Positions 7,544 to 15,485 of a stretch of 35,630 nt of DNA are shown one piece after another; positions within the stretch are counted from its first letter, which is position 1, and each line of letters starts with the position of its first letter. The stretch is from Bacillota bacterium. GTDB taxonomy: Bacteria > Bacillota > Clostridia > Lachnospirales > Lachnospiraceae. The DNA lies in the NCBI GenBank assembly GCA_023387655.1, contig JAEWHR010000219.1, positions 1-35,630 of the forward strand. Reading direction: 5' to 3'. The position numbers were made by a program, and so were the translations under genes. The notes under the pieces are model-generated. The model did not search any database. It saw only the letters and a program-made list of their open reading frames with translations, and was not told where the DNA came from.

Positions 7544-8653
7544 CTATTCCATTGGCTTATTTAACTCAGCGCGGTAAATACTTAGTGCCTCTGTTATACT
7601 GGTAGCCTTTTGTTCTTGCATAATCTCAATGAGGCGATCAATGGTGGTTTTCGTTAAGGTATCTTTTCCAAGATAAGTCTCATATCGATTGGTGATTTCA
7701 AGAGAAAACTCTTTTACTTTTTCTGAAGCCTTTCTTTGTTCCTCATTGGCTTCTTTTACTTTATTTTGAAGCCCTTTCATCTCCTCCTCATAACGGGATT
7801 TGATTTCTTCTACTACCACAGCTTTGGTTGTTGCTTCAAACTCTACTAAAGCATTCTTTTTCTCTTCCATCAAATGATTAAGTTCATCTTCTAATTGCTT
7901 AATCTCTTCTTTAATATCATCGAGACCATAGATACTTTCATCTTTATCTTTTCTGATTTCCTTCGCCATCGCTCTAATTTTCTTATCATTCTTAGCCATC
8001 TTTTGACGAATCGCTTTCATATCAATAATTGCTTCCGCATGGTTTTCTTTTATTTTCTTATTAATAACAATATAGAGGCCTCCAAATACAAGAATAGTTA
8101 CAAAGTAAACAAGAATTAGATATAAGGTCTTGGCTGGTAATAAAAACTTATAAACACCTACAGGAAGTACTAAAAATAAAATAAGTACAGTAATGAAAAG
8201 AGTACATATATCTCTTAGAGAACAAGGCATAAACACCGCATGAAACCACTTACGGTTAAATATCCTAGAAATATGATTTTTCTGAAATACTGATTTTAGT
8301 TCCTGTTCTAGACGAACACCCTCTTTTGTTAAGTCCGCAGTTTCTTCTTCAATTCTTTCTGAAACTTTTTTACCAAGCTGCTTTTCTTTTTTGGCTTTCA
8401 CCTTTTTTAGGCGTGCCTTAGTCTCATCCATTTGTTCTTCAAAAGATGCCTCTACTTCTTGACGTCTCTTTTTTAAGATAGCGCCCACTTCATCATTGAT
8501 AGCTTTCTGGCGTTCCTCAAACTGTTCTTCCGCTTGTTCTTCTTTAAACGCCCAGTCCTTACTACTCTCTTTATACCCTTCTAATTCAAGTAAGTTCTCT
8601 TTGATCGTATAAAGAGTTTCAATACCACTCGACAATACGTTTTCTCGTTCCAT
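7544..8653 (-). CDS. Two-helix membrane protein with long coiled coils
   Basis: A 369-residue protein I do not recognise. Residues about 35-125 and 200-320 are highly charged, Glu/Lys-rich coiled coils; two transmembrane helices (about 150-170 and 176-197) sit between them joined by a very short loop. Both coiled coils therefore face the cytosol, giving a hairpin-in-membrane shape. A short non-coiled C-terminal part (about 325-369, KTTIDRLIEIMQEQKATSITEALSIYRAEL) looks like a small helical domain. It lies 81 bases downstream of recR in the same direction. By shape it could be a membrane-tethered scaffold or division/chromosome factor, but no motif supports a specific role. Confidence 0.7.
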   Translation of the reverse strand: MERENVLSSGIETLYTIKENLLELEGYKESSKDWAFKEEQAEEQFEERQKAINDEVGAILKKRRQEVEASFEEQMDETKARLKKVKAKKEKQLGKKVSERIEEETADLTKEGVRLEQELKSVFQKNHISRIFNRKWFHAVFMPCSLRDICTLFITVLILFLVLPVGVYKFLLPAKTLYLILVYFVTILVFGGLYIVINKKIKENHAEAIIDMKAIRQKMAKNDKKIRAMAKEIRKDKDESIYGLDDIKEEIKQLEDELNHLMEEKKNALVEFEATTKAVVVEEIKSRYEEEMKGLQNKVKEANEEQRKASEKVKEFSLEITNRYETYLGKDTLTKTTIDRLIEIMQEQKATSITEALSIYRAELNKPME

Positions 8654-8734
8654 AGGAAACCCCCTACTGTTTATTCTTTTCGTGTTAAGGGATATACCCC
8701 TTTATCCTATTTATTTGACAATGAAAAAGACAGC

Positions 8735-9331
8735 CTATAACTGAATTCTTCCGTCAAGCGCACGAAGTAATGTTACCTCATCAATGTATTCAAGGTCACC
8801 TCCTACTGGGACACCGCTTGCAATACGACTCACTTTAATTCCAGCAGGCTTTATTAATTTGCTAATATACATAGCCGTGGCCTCTCCCTCAAGACTTGAA
8901 TTCGTTGCTATTATTACTTCATCTACATCTCCTTGAAGACGTAACATTAATTCCTTTAATTTAATATCTTGTGGTCCAATTCCTAACATAGGAGAAATAG
9001 CTCCATGTAACACATGATAGACACCATCAAATTTACCTGTCTTTTCATAAGCTGCTAAGTCTCTTGTATTCTCCACCACCATAATGACTTTTTGATCTCT
9101 CTTATCACTGGAGCAAATAGGGCAAACCTCTTTGTCTGTTAAGGTTTGGCATACCTTACAATATCTCACATTACTCCTTGCATCAAGCATCGTATTTGCT
9201 AGATGTTCAACCTGTTCCCTTGGCATATTTATAATATGAAATGCGAGTCTTTGTGCGGATTTTGCACCAATACCAGGCAACCTTCCAAGCTCCTCTATCA
9301 ACTTGCTAATTTGTGTACTATAATAATTCAC
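8735..9331 (-). CDS. recR: Recombination mediator RecR
   Basis: RecR (198 residues, normal length) works with RecO/RecF to load RecA onto SSB-coated gapped DNA. The N-terminal helix-hairpin-helix is LGRLPGIGAKSAQRLAFHI. A zinc finger lies at about 57-75 (CKVCQTLTDKEVCPIC). The Toprim domain starts at VMVVENTRDLAAYEKTGKFDGVYHVLHG, and EYIDEVTLLRALDGR is the usual C-terminus. Translation starts at GTG with AGGTG seven bases before. In most Firmicutes recR follows ebfC closely; here 354 bases and a terminator lie between them. Confidence 0.97.
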   Translation of the reverse strand: MNYYSTQISKLIEELGRLPGIGAKSAQRLAFHIINMPREQVEHLANTMLDARSNVRYCKVCQTLTDKEVCPICSSDKRDQKVIMVVENTRDLAAYEKTGKFDGVYHVLHGAISPMLGIGPQDIKLKELMLRLQGDVDEVIIATNSSLEGEATAMYISKLIKPAGIKVSRIASGVPVGGDLEYIDEVTLLRALDGRIQL

Positions 9332-9595
9332 GGTTTCACCTATCTTCTAACGCATATTTTCTCTTTTTAAGTTCAGATTGCATAAACCTACGCTATCAAT
9401 ATCAATTACCAAATTAAAATGATATTTTGACCTATGCAATACTAATAATTGAATTTAAGTATCCTATTCACTATACTCTGCAAGATAAATCACTCTAGAA
9501 ATCACCTTATCTCACAGCTAAGATCTTATTCACTGCTTCAACTTTTCTTAACCTTATCATACCATTATTTCCATTCATACTACAAGTACCAAAAC
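9332..9595. other. recR leader region
   Basis: 264 bases between the ebfC terminator and the recR start. It should contain a recR promoter. Candidate boxes are only moderate (for example TTGCAT-N17-TAATTT on the minus strand near 9390-9440), and no RNA motif was recognised. Small plus-strand reading frames here have no homology features. Confidence 0.4.
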
Positions 9596-9660
9596 AAAAA
9601 GATATCTTTCAACAGTATTCTCAATCATGAAAAACTCATACTGATAAAAGATATCTTTTT
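9596..9660 (-). terminator. Terminator between ebfC and recR
   Basis: AAAAAGATATCTTT (9596-9609) and AAAGATATCTTTTT (9647-9660) are complementary over 14 bases. An inner CAGTAT/ATACTG stem lies at 9613-9618 and 9638-9643. On the minus strand it follows ebfC by 25 bases and ends in five U residues. It suggests recR is at least partly transcribed apart from dnaX-ebfC. Confidence 0.75.
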
Positions 9661-9685
9661 ATTTTATATATAGTGATTACTCTTT

Positions 9686-10045
9686 TTAGAATAATCCACC
9701 TAAACCTCCAAAGTTACCTAAGCCTCCTGCAATAGAATTCATAGCATTTGCAGACTCTTCTTCCATTTTACGAAGAGCTTCATTTGTCGCAGCAACAATT
9801 AAGTCCTCTAACATCTCGATGTCATCTGGATCAACAACTTCTTTTGACAACTTAACAGATACTACTTCTTTCTTTCCAGAAACAGTTACAGTTACAGCTC
9901 CACCACCTGCAGTAGCCTCCCACTGTTTCTCTTCCATTTCTTTTGTCTTCTCTTCCATCTGCTTTTGCATTCTCTGTGCCTGCTTCATCAGATTATTCAT
10001 GTTACCAGGCATATTACCACCTGGAAATCCACCACGCTTTGCCAT
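9686..10045 (-). CDS. ebfC: YbaB/EbfC family nucleoid-associated protein
   Basis: A small DNA-binding dimer (119 residues) that coats the nucleoid in many bacteria. The family core is the N-terminal coiled helix NLMKQAQRMQKQMEEKTKEM followed by the strands AGGGAVTVTVSGKKEVVSVKLS and EMLEDLIVAATNEALRKMEEE. The C-terminus is Gly-rich (SIAGGLGNFGGLGGLF). The ATG at 10045 is chosen because GGAAGGAG lies eight bases before; upstream in-frame starts at 10051 and 10063 overlap that site. It lies 26 bases downstream of dnaX, as in nearly all Firmicutes. Confidence 0.95.
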   Translation of the reverse strand: MAKRGGFPGGNMPGNMNNLMKQAQRMQKQMEEKTKEMEEKQWEATAGGGAVTVTVSGKKEVVSVKLSKEVVDPDDIEMLEDLIVAATNEALRKMEEESANAMNSIAGGLGNFGGLGGLF

Positions 10046-10071
10046 TTTCATTTCTCCTTCCAACTTTTCGG

Positions 10072-11640
10072 TTAATCGACATATTCAATCGGAACCTTTT
10101 TCATTATTTTCGTTAAATCAGGATAAGCTTCAATTGCTTCTCCATCCTTTATCACCTTAGTCTGAACTAAGACTTCTTTTCCAATAGTATCTGCGATTGC
10201 TTTCGTTATTTCTGCAAGATGAGATTCTTGATTAATCACGCCCTCATCTACTTCTTTCTCAAATACCAGGATTAGCGTACTTCCTTCCCCAGGTACAACA
10301 CGCGCACTAATCAGTACTGTTCGTACCAATGGAGGTAAACTTCTTAGAATTGAATTCCAATTCCGTGCAACTTCTTGTAAATCAGCACTCACAGCTTTGG
10401 GTAACTCAAGCTGTTCCTCAGCTCTTTTCACCTTCTCTACCACAGGTACTGCACCTTCTGTTTCTTCCTTAGAGGTAACAAAAACACCTTCCTCTAAACG
10501 TTTTTCTAGTACCTGTATCCGATGAATTAATGAGTCAAAATCTGTTTCCATTGCTGGTCTACATAACTTTACCAATGCAACCTCAATCATAACTCTCTTT
10601 TGTGTTGCATACTTCACTTGATTTGATAATTCTGAAAAGATACGAATAAAACGTATCAAAAGTTCTGTATCACAACTTTGTGCTTCCTGTTTTAATAACT
10701 GCAATTGGTCGCTTGACATCTCAAGAATTTCTTCCATATCATCTGATGTCTTTGCCAATAGTAAATTTCTTAAATACCAGGTAAAATCTATCGTAAATTG
10801 AGTGAGCTCTCTACCTTGAACAATTAATTCTTCTAGTATCGCTACACAATCCGTTACACTTCCTTTTCGAATGTAACGCAAGAGCCTTGCAAATACCTCA
10901 ATGTCTACGGTTCCCAAGGCATTTAATACATTGTCATAAGTTAAAGTCTGTCCAAGATAAAAGGCAATACATTGATCTAAAAGGCTAAGCGCATCTCGCA
11001 AAGACCCGTCTGCCGCTCTCGCAACATATCTTAATGCCTTTTCCTGCGCTTCTATTCCTTCTTTCTCAGTAAGCTCCCGTAATCGTTTTGCAATTTCATC
11101 AATGGTAATTCTTCGAAAATCATAACGCTGACAACGTGATAATATGGTAATCGGTATTTTGTGAACTTCTGTAGTAGCTAGTATAAATATTACGTAGGAA
11201 GGTGGTTCTTCTAATGTTTTCAATAATGCATTGAATGCTCCCGCTGAAAGCATATGAACCTCATCAATAATATATACCTTATAATTTCCTTCCGTTGGAG
11301 AATACTTCACTTCCTCCACAATCTCTCTGATATTGTCCACGCCATTATTGGACGCTGCATCTATTTCGATTACATTCATCGAGCTTTGAGACTGAATCGC
11401 TTTACACATTGCACATTCATTGCATGGATTACCATCTACGGGGTGTTCACAGTTCACCGTCTTTGCAAGTATTTTCGCTACTGTGGTCTTACCAGTACCA
11501 CGTGTACCGCAAAACAGGTATGCATGACCGATACGTCTCGCCTTGATTTGATTTTTCATTGTTGTAACAATATGATCCTGCCCTTTTACATCCTCAAAAG
11601 TATCCGGGCGGAACTTTCTATATAATGCCATGTATGACAT
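10072..11640 (-). CDS. dnaX: DNA polymerase III subunit gamma/tau
   Basis: The clamp-loader ATPase of the replisome, 522 residues. The family N-terminus MSYMALYRKFRPDTFEDVKGQ fixes the start. Walker A is GTRGTGKT (45-52), zinc-binding Cys are at 64, 73, 76 and 79, Walker B is IIDEVH (125-129), LLKTLEEPPSYVIFILATTE contains the sensor region and ILSRCQRYDF the arginine finger. Domain III follows to about residue 360, then a charged linker and a C-terminal tau-like domain (about 410-522) that would bind the polymerase. I saw no obvious frameshift signal for a separate gamma form. It is the first gene of dnaX-ebfC, with a promoter that touches the end of the M15 gene. Confidence 0.97.
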   Translation of the reverse strand: MSYMALYRKFRPDTFEDVKGQDHIVTTMKNQIKARRIGHAYLFCGTRGTGKTTVAKILAKTVNCEHPVDGNPCNECAMCKAIQSQSSMNVIEIDAASNNGVDNIREIVEEVKYSPTEGNYKVYIIDEVHMLSAGAFNALLKTLEEPPSYVIFILATTEVHKIPITILSRCQRYDFRRITIDEIAKRLRELTEKEGIEAQEKALRYVARAADGSLRDALSLLDQCIAFYLGQTLTYDNVLNALGTVDIEVFARLLRYIRKGSVTDCVAILEELIVQGRELTQFTIDFTWYLRNLLLAKTSDDMEEILEMSSDQLQLLKQEAQSCDTELLIRFIRIFSELSNQVKYATQKRVMIEVALVKLCRPAMETDFDSLIHRIQVLEKRLEEGVFVTSKEETEGAVPVVEKVKRAEEQLELPKAVSADLQEVARNWNSILRSLPPLVRTVLISARVVPGEGSTLILVFEKEVDEGVINQESHLAEITKAIADTIGKEVLVQTKVIKDGEAIEAYPDLTKIMKKVPIEYVD

Positions 11641-11714
11641 AGCGACACCGTATCCTTCCTATTGCTTCAAAATCCGCATTGTAGATTGGTCTGCACTGTT
11701 CCATTCTCATTGCA

Positions 11715-11762
11715 CAGTGAGCCTCACTGCCCATTATAACATGAGAGAAAGTACCTTAGCAA
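11715..11762 (-). promoter_or_regulatory. dnaX promoter with palindrome at the start point
   Basis: TTGCTA (11757-11762) and TATAAT (11733-11738) are 18 bases apart. A perfect 7+1+7 palindrome, CAGTGAG-N-CTCACTG (11715-11729), covers the expected start point near 11726. The -35 is two bases from the stop codon of the M15 gene. Confidence 0.65.
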
Positions 11763-11764
11763 TG

Positions 11765-12739
11765 CTATTGAAATACCTTCTGAAAATGCTGATAATCCTT
11801 GGAGGACTGCCAATCACCGCCCCAAGTAAACCCTCTTTTGGCAAATGCTTTCTGGCATACATCATCTTTTCTAATATAGTACTCATTCTCTAATGTTCTA
11901 TCCGCAAACTCTTTTCCATTCTCAGGAATTATCACAGTTTCGCCGTTAATCGTACGAACATAAGGATTGTATTTTGGATTAATATCAATAGCTAATCCAT
12001 AGGCGTGTTTTGAAAGAGTTGTTGTTCCATCTACCATACGATAGTTAAAACTAGAAGAATTATTTGCAGCCATACTTTTGTTATCGTCTGCATCAAACTC
12101 ATCTATTAATACCATTTGCTCAATTGGATATCTTGCATCAAATAATTCTTTAAATATCTCAATAATATCTTCTTCTATTAACTTATTTACTACTATTTCT
12201 CCAATGTGTATTTCACCATCAAAACCAAAGTGTAGTACCCTTACATAACTTAAGGTGTCTATCGAAACGGTACATCCTTCACTAAAAGATTTATTCTCCA
12301 TGCGCTCAAACAGCGCAGGGCTTATGTCCTGCGCATAAAAGCATGCTGCTAATGTAGCAGCATTTGCTGTGTATACCTTAACAATTGATTTTGCAGGCAT
12401 ACTATTAATTGCTTTCACGGTATCCATATCGACTACCTCACTGCTTTCAGGTTTTAATACACTTCCTAAATCATCTAAGGAGCTTTCGAATAATTCTATA
12501 TCCAAACCTGCCCCATTTAAATTATTATCAGAACTCTTTGTATCTTCCTCATTGATTGGATCACTCACCTGATCCTCTATATTTTCTACCGTCTTTCCAG
12601 ACGGGAGAACCTCTTTTACTACATAGTTCGATTTCACTTCTACTTTCGTACCATTCTGCGCCTCATTACATGCAGTCAAAGAAAGTATCATGGTCCCCAC
12701 AACGAACATCCTAAAAGGCTTTTGATAAATTTTACTCAT
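11765..12739 (-). CDS. Lipoprotein with M15-type (VanY/CwlK-like) peptidase domain
   Basis: A cell-surface lipoprotein of 324 residues that probably cleaves the peptide side chains of peptidoglycan (D,D- or L,D-endopeptidase/carboxypeptidase). Signal peptide to about residue 23 with lipobox LTAC (Cys24). Residues 25-~115 are an acidic linker. The C-terminal domain has the zinc ligands of family M15: SKHAYGLAIDINP (H245, D252) and YQHF (H318), plus GFTWGGDW (about 303-310) and the NPY motif of M15C enzymes. It is about 1.5 times longer than the bare domain because of the linker and a middle region (about 115-225). It has no terminator of its own before dnaX. Its coding region carries two adjacent perfect hairpins at 12313-12363. 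Confidence 0.88.
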   Translation of the reverse strand: MSKIYQKPFRMFVVGTMILSLTACNEAQNGTKVEVKSNYVVKEVLPSGKTVENIEDQVSDPINEEDTKSSDNNLNGAGLDIELFESSLDDLGSVLKPESSEVVDMDTVKAINSMPAKSIVKVYTANAATLAACFYAQDISPALFERMENKSFSEGCTVSIDTLSYVRVLHFGFDGEIHIGEIVVNKLIEEDIIEIFKELFDARYPIEQMVLIDEFDADDNKSMAANNSSSFNYRMVDGTTTLSKHAYGLAIDINPKYNPYVRTINGETVIIPENGKEFADRTLENEYYIRKDDVCQKAFAKRGFTWGGDWQSSKDYQHFQKVFQ

Positions 12740-12893
12740 CTACATATCCTTTCCCATATATTACATTGTTCCCTAAAATACTTCTCCCTTGTCTGTCTTG
12801 CCTAAGAACACTCCCCGCAAAGTATCTTAATGCAATTCCCTTACAATTCTAGGTAAAGAAGTTCACTTCCTGTTAGACTGACTCTTTTTCACA

Positions 12894-13163
12894 CTAGTCT
12901 TCTTCGATTACATGAATCTCTAAATAATCAAAATCAATCTGTTCAATGAAATTATCTTGATAAAACCTAGTTTTATCATGCTTCTTAAAATCTTTAATTG
13001 TGACTTCCAACCACAGTGGTTTTGATAAATCAAACTCTCGGCAGACTTCATCCAAAGCATGAAATATCTTTTTTGTTCTGGTTCGTTTTGTAGTATCGTC
13101 TTCTACCACCATATCTTTAAGCAAACGATTGTCCTTTATTATCTTAGCCCATAAACGAAACAT
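12894..13163 (-). CDS. Small conserved hypothetical protein (89 aa)
   Basis: Unrecognised cytosolic protein. The ATG at 13163 is preceded by GTGAGGAAAATT and gives the natural start MFRLWAKIIKDNRLLKDMVVE; an upstream start at 13199 has no ribosome site. The sequence alternates helices and strands (RTKKIFHALDEVCREFDLSKPLWLEVTIKDFKKH...FIEQIDFDYLEIHVIEED), has no Cys, and is acidic at the end. I believe the same short protein is common in clostridia, but I cannot name its family. It lies in the row flavodoxin-SCP2, this gene, M15 lipoprotein, with 143-154 bases between genes. Confidence 0.7.
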   Translation of the reverse strand: MFRLWAKIIKDNRLLKDMVVEDDTTKRTRTKKIFHALDEVCREFDLSKPLWLEVTIKDFKKHDKTRFYQDNFIEQIDFDYLEIHVIEED

Positions 13164-13198
13164 AATTTTCCTCACTTCTGCGCTGTCTCTTGCACACA

Positions 13199-13227
13199 TT
13201 AAATTTGTGGTTGCAGCACAGATTTAA
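13199..13227. repeat. Hairpin downstream of the flavodoxin-SCP2 gene
   Basis: TTAAATTTGTG (13199-13209) and CACAGATTTAA (13217-13227) pair over 11 bases with one wobble and a 7-base loop. There is no U-run after it on either strand, so it is not a clear terminator. It may act as an mRNA 3'-end stabiliser between genes. Confidence 0.45.
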
Positions 13228-13306
13228 TCTTGCTGAGTGAAAGATTTCTCTTACACTCTCACCACCATTCCTTATTCGTTGAATGTTCTTCCATGAATCT
13301 GATTTC

Positions 13307-14311
13307 TTATGATAACACCGAAAAATGAAATATCTGATCAAATCTTCTAAGAATCTTAAAATCGCCTTTCGCAGTTAATTCACCTGACATAAATGCTCCT
13401 TGGAAGGTTGTCCTTCCAGTCACTAATCGGTTCAGCATATCTTTCGTGGTCTTTGCTATTACATCGGCTTCTATATTGTCTTCATAGCTACATTTTAACT
13501 GTTTTCCTGCTACTTCAAGCATTAGAGTCTTATCGATATCTGTCATAGTAATAGAAAAAGTAGCAAAAAAACCATCTTCCTGTGGTTTAAAATTATCTTT
13601 AAAGTTCTTAATAAATTCTTGATTCTTTTCTATTCCACTGTTTTCTAGCATCCCACGAAACATCTGTGCCAACTCTTCAATATCTTCTTTTTGCTTTTTA
13701 ACATAAGTATCATCTGATACATACATTGATAACTGTTCGCTCTCTTGAGGAGTTAACTCAATTGGCGTTGTAGTTAATGTATTTTTCATAACAGCATGGC
13801 TACTACTTGAAAATGTAACTGATTTTTGATTTATAAAACGATACAATGACTCAGCTTTTCGTTCAAAAATATCAGAATAGGATGTATTAACTTCAAATTC
13901 AATTGGATTCTCCACATAAGCTATGATACCATCAAGTGATGTTCCTCCTAGAACCTCCCATGACTTCTTTATATGAAGTTCAGCCTCACGTTCCCCGTAA
14001 GTATTTGCTGTAACAATTGGGAACATACAAAGATTTTTCATCCTCTGTTTATCACCATATAACCAGCACGCATCCAAAAACTGCTGCATATATCCGCCAA
14101 TTCCCATCCATTCAACATTTACTGCAAGTATAACTCCATCTGCCTCTTTTAGTGTACCCGGAAGCATGCTGATACTATTTTTTTGTTCATACAGATTATA
14201 TCTCGTTACTTCTACTCGAAGTTCCTCTAAAACTTCCGTCATTTTATTCATTACGCAGATTGTTGGATCTTCGATTAAGCCTCTTCCACCATAGTAGATA
14301 TTAATCTTCAC
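13307..14311 (-). CDS. Flavodoxin-fold NAD(P)H oxidoreductase fused to SCP2-like domain
   Basis: A two-domain cytosolic protein of 334 residues. Residues 1-~160 resemble NAD(P)H-dependent FMN reductases/flavodoxins: beta strand MKINIYYGGRGL, then ADGVILAVNVEWMGIGGYMQQFLDACWLYG, where the flavin loop is expected. Residues about 225-334 match the SCP2 sterol-carrier fold, with the hydrophobic pocket strands FFATFSITMTDIDKTLMLEV and the typical end TTFQGAFMSGELTAKGDFKILRRFDQIF. The start is a GTG (14311) with GAGGGGG before it. It overlaps the last 11 bases of the rhomboid gene, so the two are translationally coupled. SCP2 domains bind lipids, so a membrane-derived or quinone-like substrate is a reasonable guess, not shown. 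Confidence 0.8.
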   Translation of the reverse strand: MKINIYYGGRGLIEDPTICVMNKMTEVLEELRVEVTRYNLYEQKNSISMLPGTLKEADGVILAVNVEWMGIGGYMQQFLDACWLYGDKQRMKNLCMFPIVTANTYGEREAELHIKKSWEVLGGTSLDGIIAYVENPIEFEVNTSYSDIFERKAESLYRFINQKSVTFSSSSHAVMKNTLTTTPIELTPQESEQLSMYVSDDTYVKKQKEDIEELAQMFRGMLENSGIEKNQEFIKNFKDNFKPQEDGFFATFSITMTDIDKTLMLEVAGKQLKCSYEDNIEADVIAKTTKDMLNRLVTGRTTFQGAFMSGELTAKGDFKILRRFDQIFHFSVLS

Positions 14312-15473
14312 GAATGCGCCCCCTCTTCTTTCGGTACACAAGCATAGCAATAAAGAAGCCCGCAAGCAGACCTCCCACATGAGCAGCATTATCAACACCC
14401 TGGCTTGTGAAGCCTCCATATAAACTGAGTGCTATAAATATGATAATCTGCCTAGTACCAATCGTCTCTAGTCTTCCTTTGTTCACTATTACAATCAAAG
14501 CAATTGCACCAATAACGCCAAAAACTGCTCCTGACGCCCCTATACTATTGCTTAGTAAACCTTTCTCCATATTATAACTCATAGAGGCAATCCCTGCAAC
14601 AATTCCGGACAGAAAGTAAATCAATAGATACTTAATTTTACCAACATGACGTTCCAAAGTAGAGCCCATAATTCCCAGTATAAGCATGTTATTTGCCAAA
14701 TGACTTATATTGGCATGCAAAAACTGATAGGTAAAAAAGCGATAATATTCCTTCTCATATTTAATAAATGGCCAGAAAATACCACCTTCTGCAATAATCC
14801 TATTATAATTCCCGGATAGATCTGTATAGAAAAATACTACTGCATTTATTGCGATTATGATAAGTGTAACAATACCAATCCTAGAGAATAGTCCACTCTT
14901 TCTTTCATAAGAAGGCGTACCTGAATGATACTCTTTATATCCTTGATAATATCCCTGATCTTTTCCATACGTATCATTAGATCCAAAACCTTCTCTACGA
15001 TTTTCGTTGTTCTCCTGATTCATACTTTGGTTCCTATGGCTCTGGTCTCCATAAGAACTAAAATATAATCGCCCATATTCTAAAATTAATCGGTCTAGTC
15101 CATGAAAAATTCCATTTTCATCCTTAGTCTGACCCTCAAAAAGCATTAGACGAAACTGAAGCATATCAATAATACAAGCACTTTTATTTGCTCTACAAAT
15201 CTTCATGGCTGCATTGGTATTCTTAGTACAAAGAATTGCGTTTATCGTAACTTTTTGATATCCTCTGCCAATAAAAGCTGTCTCAATCTGCCGCTCAATA
15301 TGTTGAAACTGATCGTTTGTTATTTCTGTTCCATTATATAAATCTATCATCCAATATACGGCGCATTGTTCCTGATTTATTTGATAAAATACTTCCATTC
15401 CTGAAGCATTTACTGATAAATGCTGACACCCACTGGATGAAAAATAGTCTAAAATTTTATTATATAATTCCAA
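14301..15473 (-). CDS. Rhomboid family intramembrane serine protease
   Basis: A membrane protease of 390 residues that cleaves helices within the bilayer. The rhomboid core occupies about 198-382: first helix at 200-216, FLHANISHLANNMLILGIMG (H253, H258, N261), the catalytic Ser in SIGASGAVFGVIG (S314) and the catalytic His in DNAAHVGGLLAGF (H365). The first 190 residues are an extra cytosolic part: a folded region (1-~135) and a polar, Asn/Gln/Tyr-rich linker (about 140-195). The start is a TTG with AAAGGAG seven bases ahead. It lies 12 bases after glpK and overlaps the next gene. Substrates are unknown; signal-peptide-bearing or Tad pilin proteins are possible only by proximity. Confidence 0.93.
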   Translation of the reverse strand: MELYNKILDYFSSSGCQHLSVNASGMEVFYQINQEQCAVYWMIDLYNGTEITNDQFQHIERQIETAFIGRGYQKVTINAILCTKNTNAAMKICRANKSACIIDMLQFRLMLFEGQTKDENGIFHGLDRLILEYGRLYFSSYGDQSHRNQSMNQENNENRREGFGSNDTYGKDQGYYQGYKEYHSGTPSYERKSGLFSRIGIVTLIIIAINAVVFFYTDLSGNYNRIIAEGGIFWPFIKYEKEYYRFFTYQFLHANISHLANNMLILGIMGSTLERHVGKIKYLLIYFLSGIVAGIASMSYNMEKGLLSNSIGASGAVFGVIGAIALIVIVNKGRLETIGTRQIIIFIALSLYGGFTSQGVDNAAHVGGLLAGFFIAMLVYRKKRGRIRED

Positions 15474-15485
15474 ACCTTAACTCCT

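Noticed and set aside
9449..9673. 74-residue plus-strand frame in the ebfC-recR gap
   Set aside because: It ends through the ebfC terminator, has no ribosome site and is of low complexity.
11641..11764. SRP RNA gene upstream of dnaX, as in many Firmicutes
   Set aside because: The 124-base gap contains a promoter and a palindrome but no SRP domain IV motif.
13144..13341. 65-residue minus-strand frame between the small protein and the flavodoxin-SCP2 gene
   Set aside because: It overlaps both neighbours, has no ribosome site, and its sequence is not protein-like.
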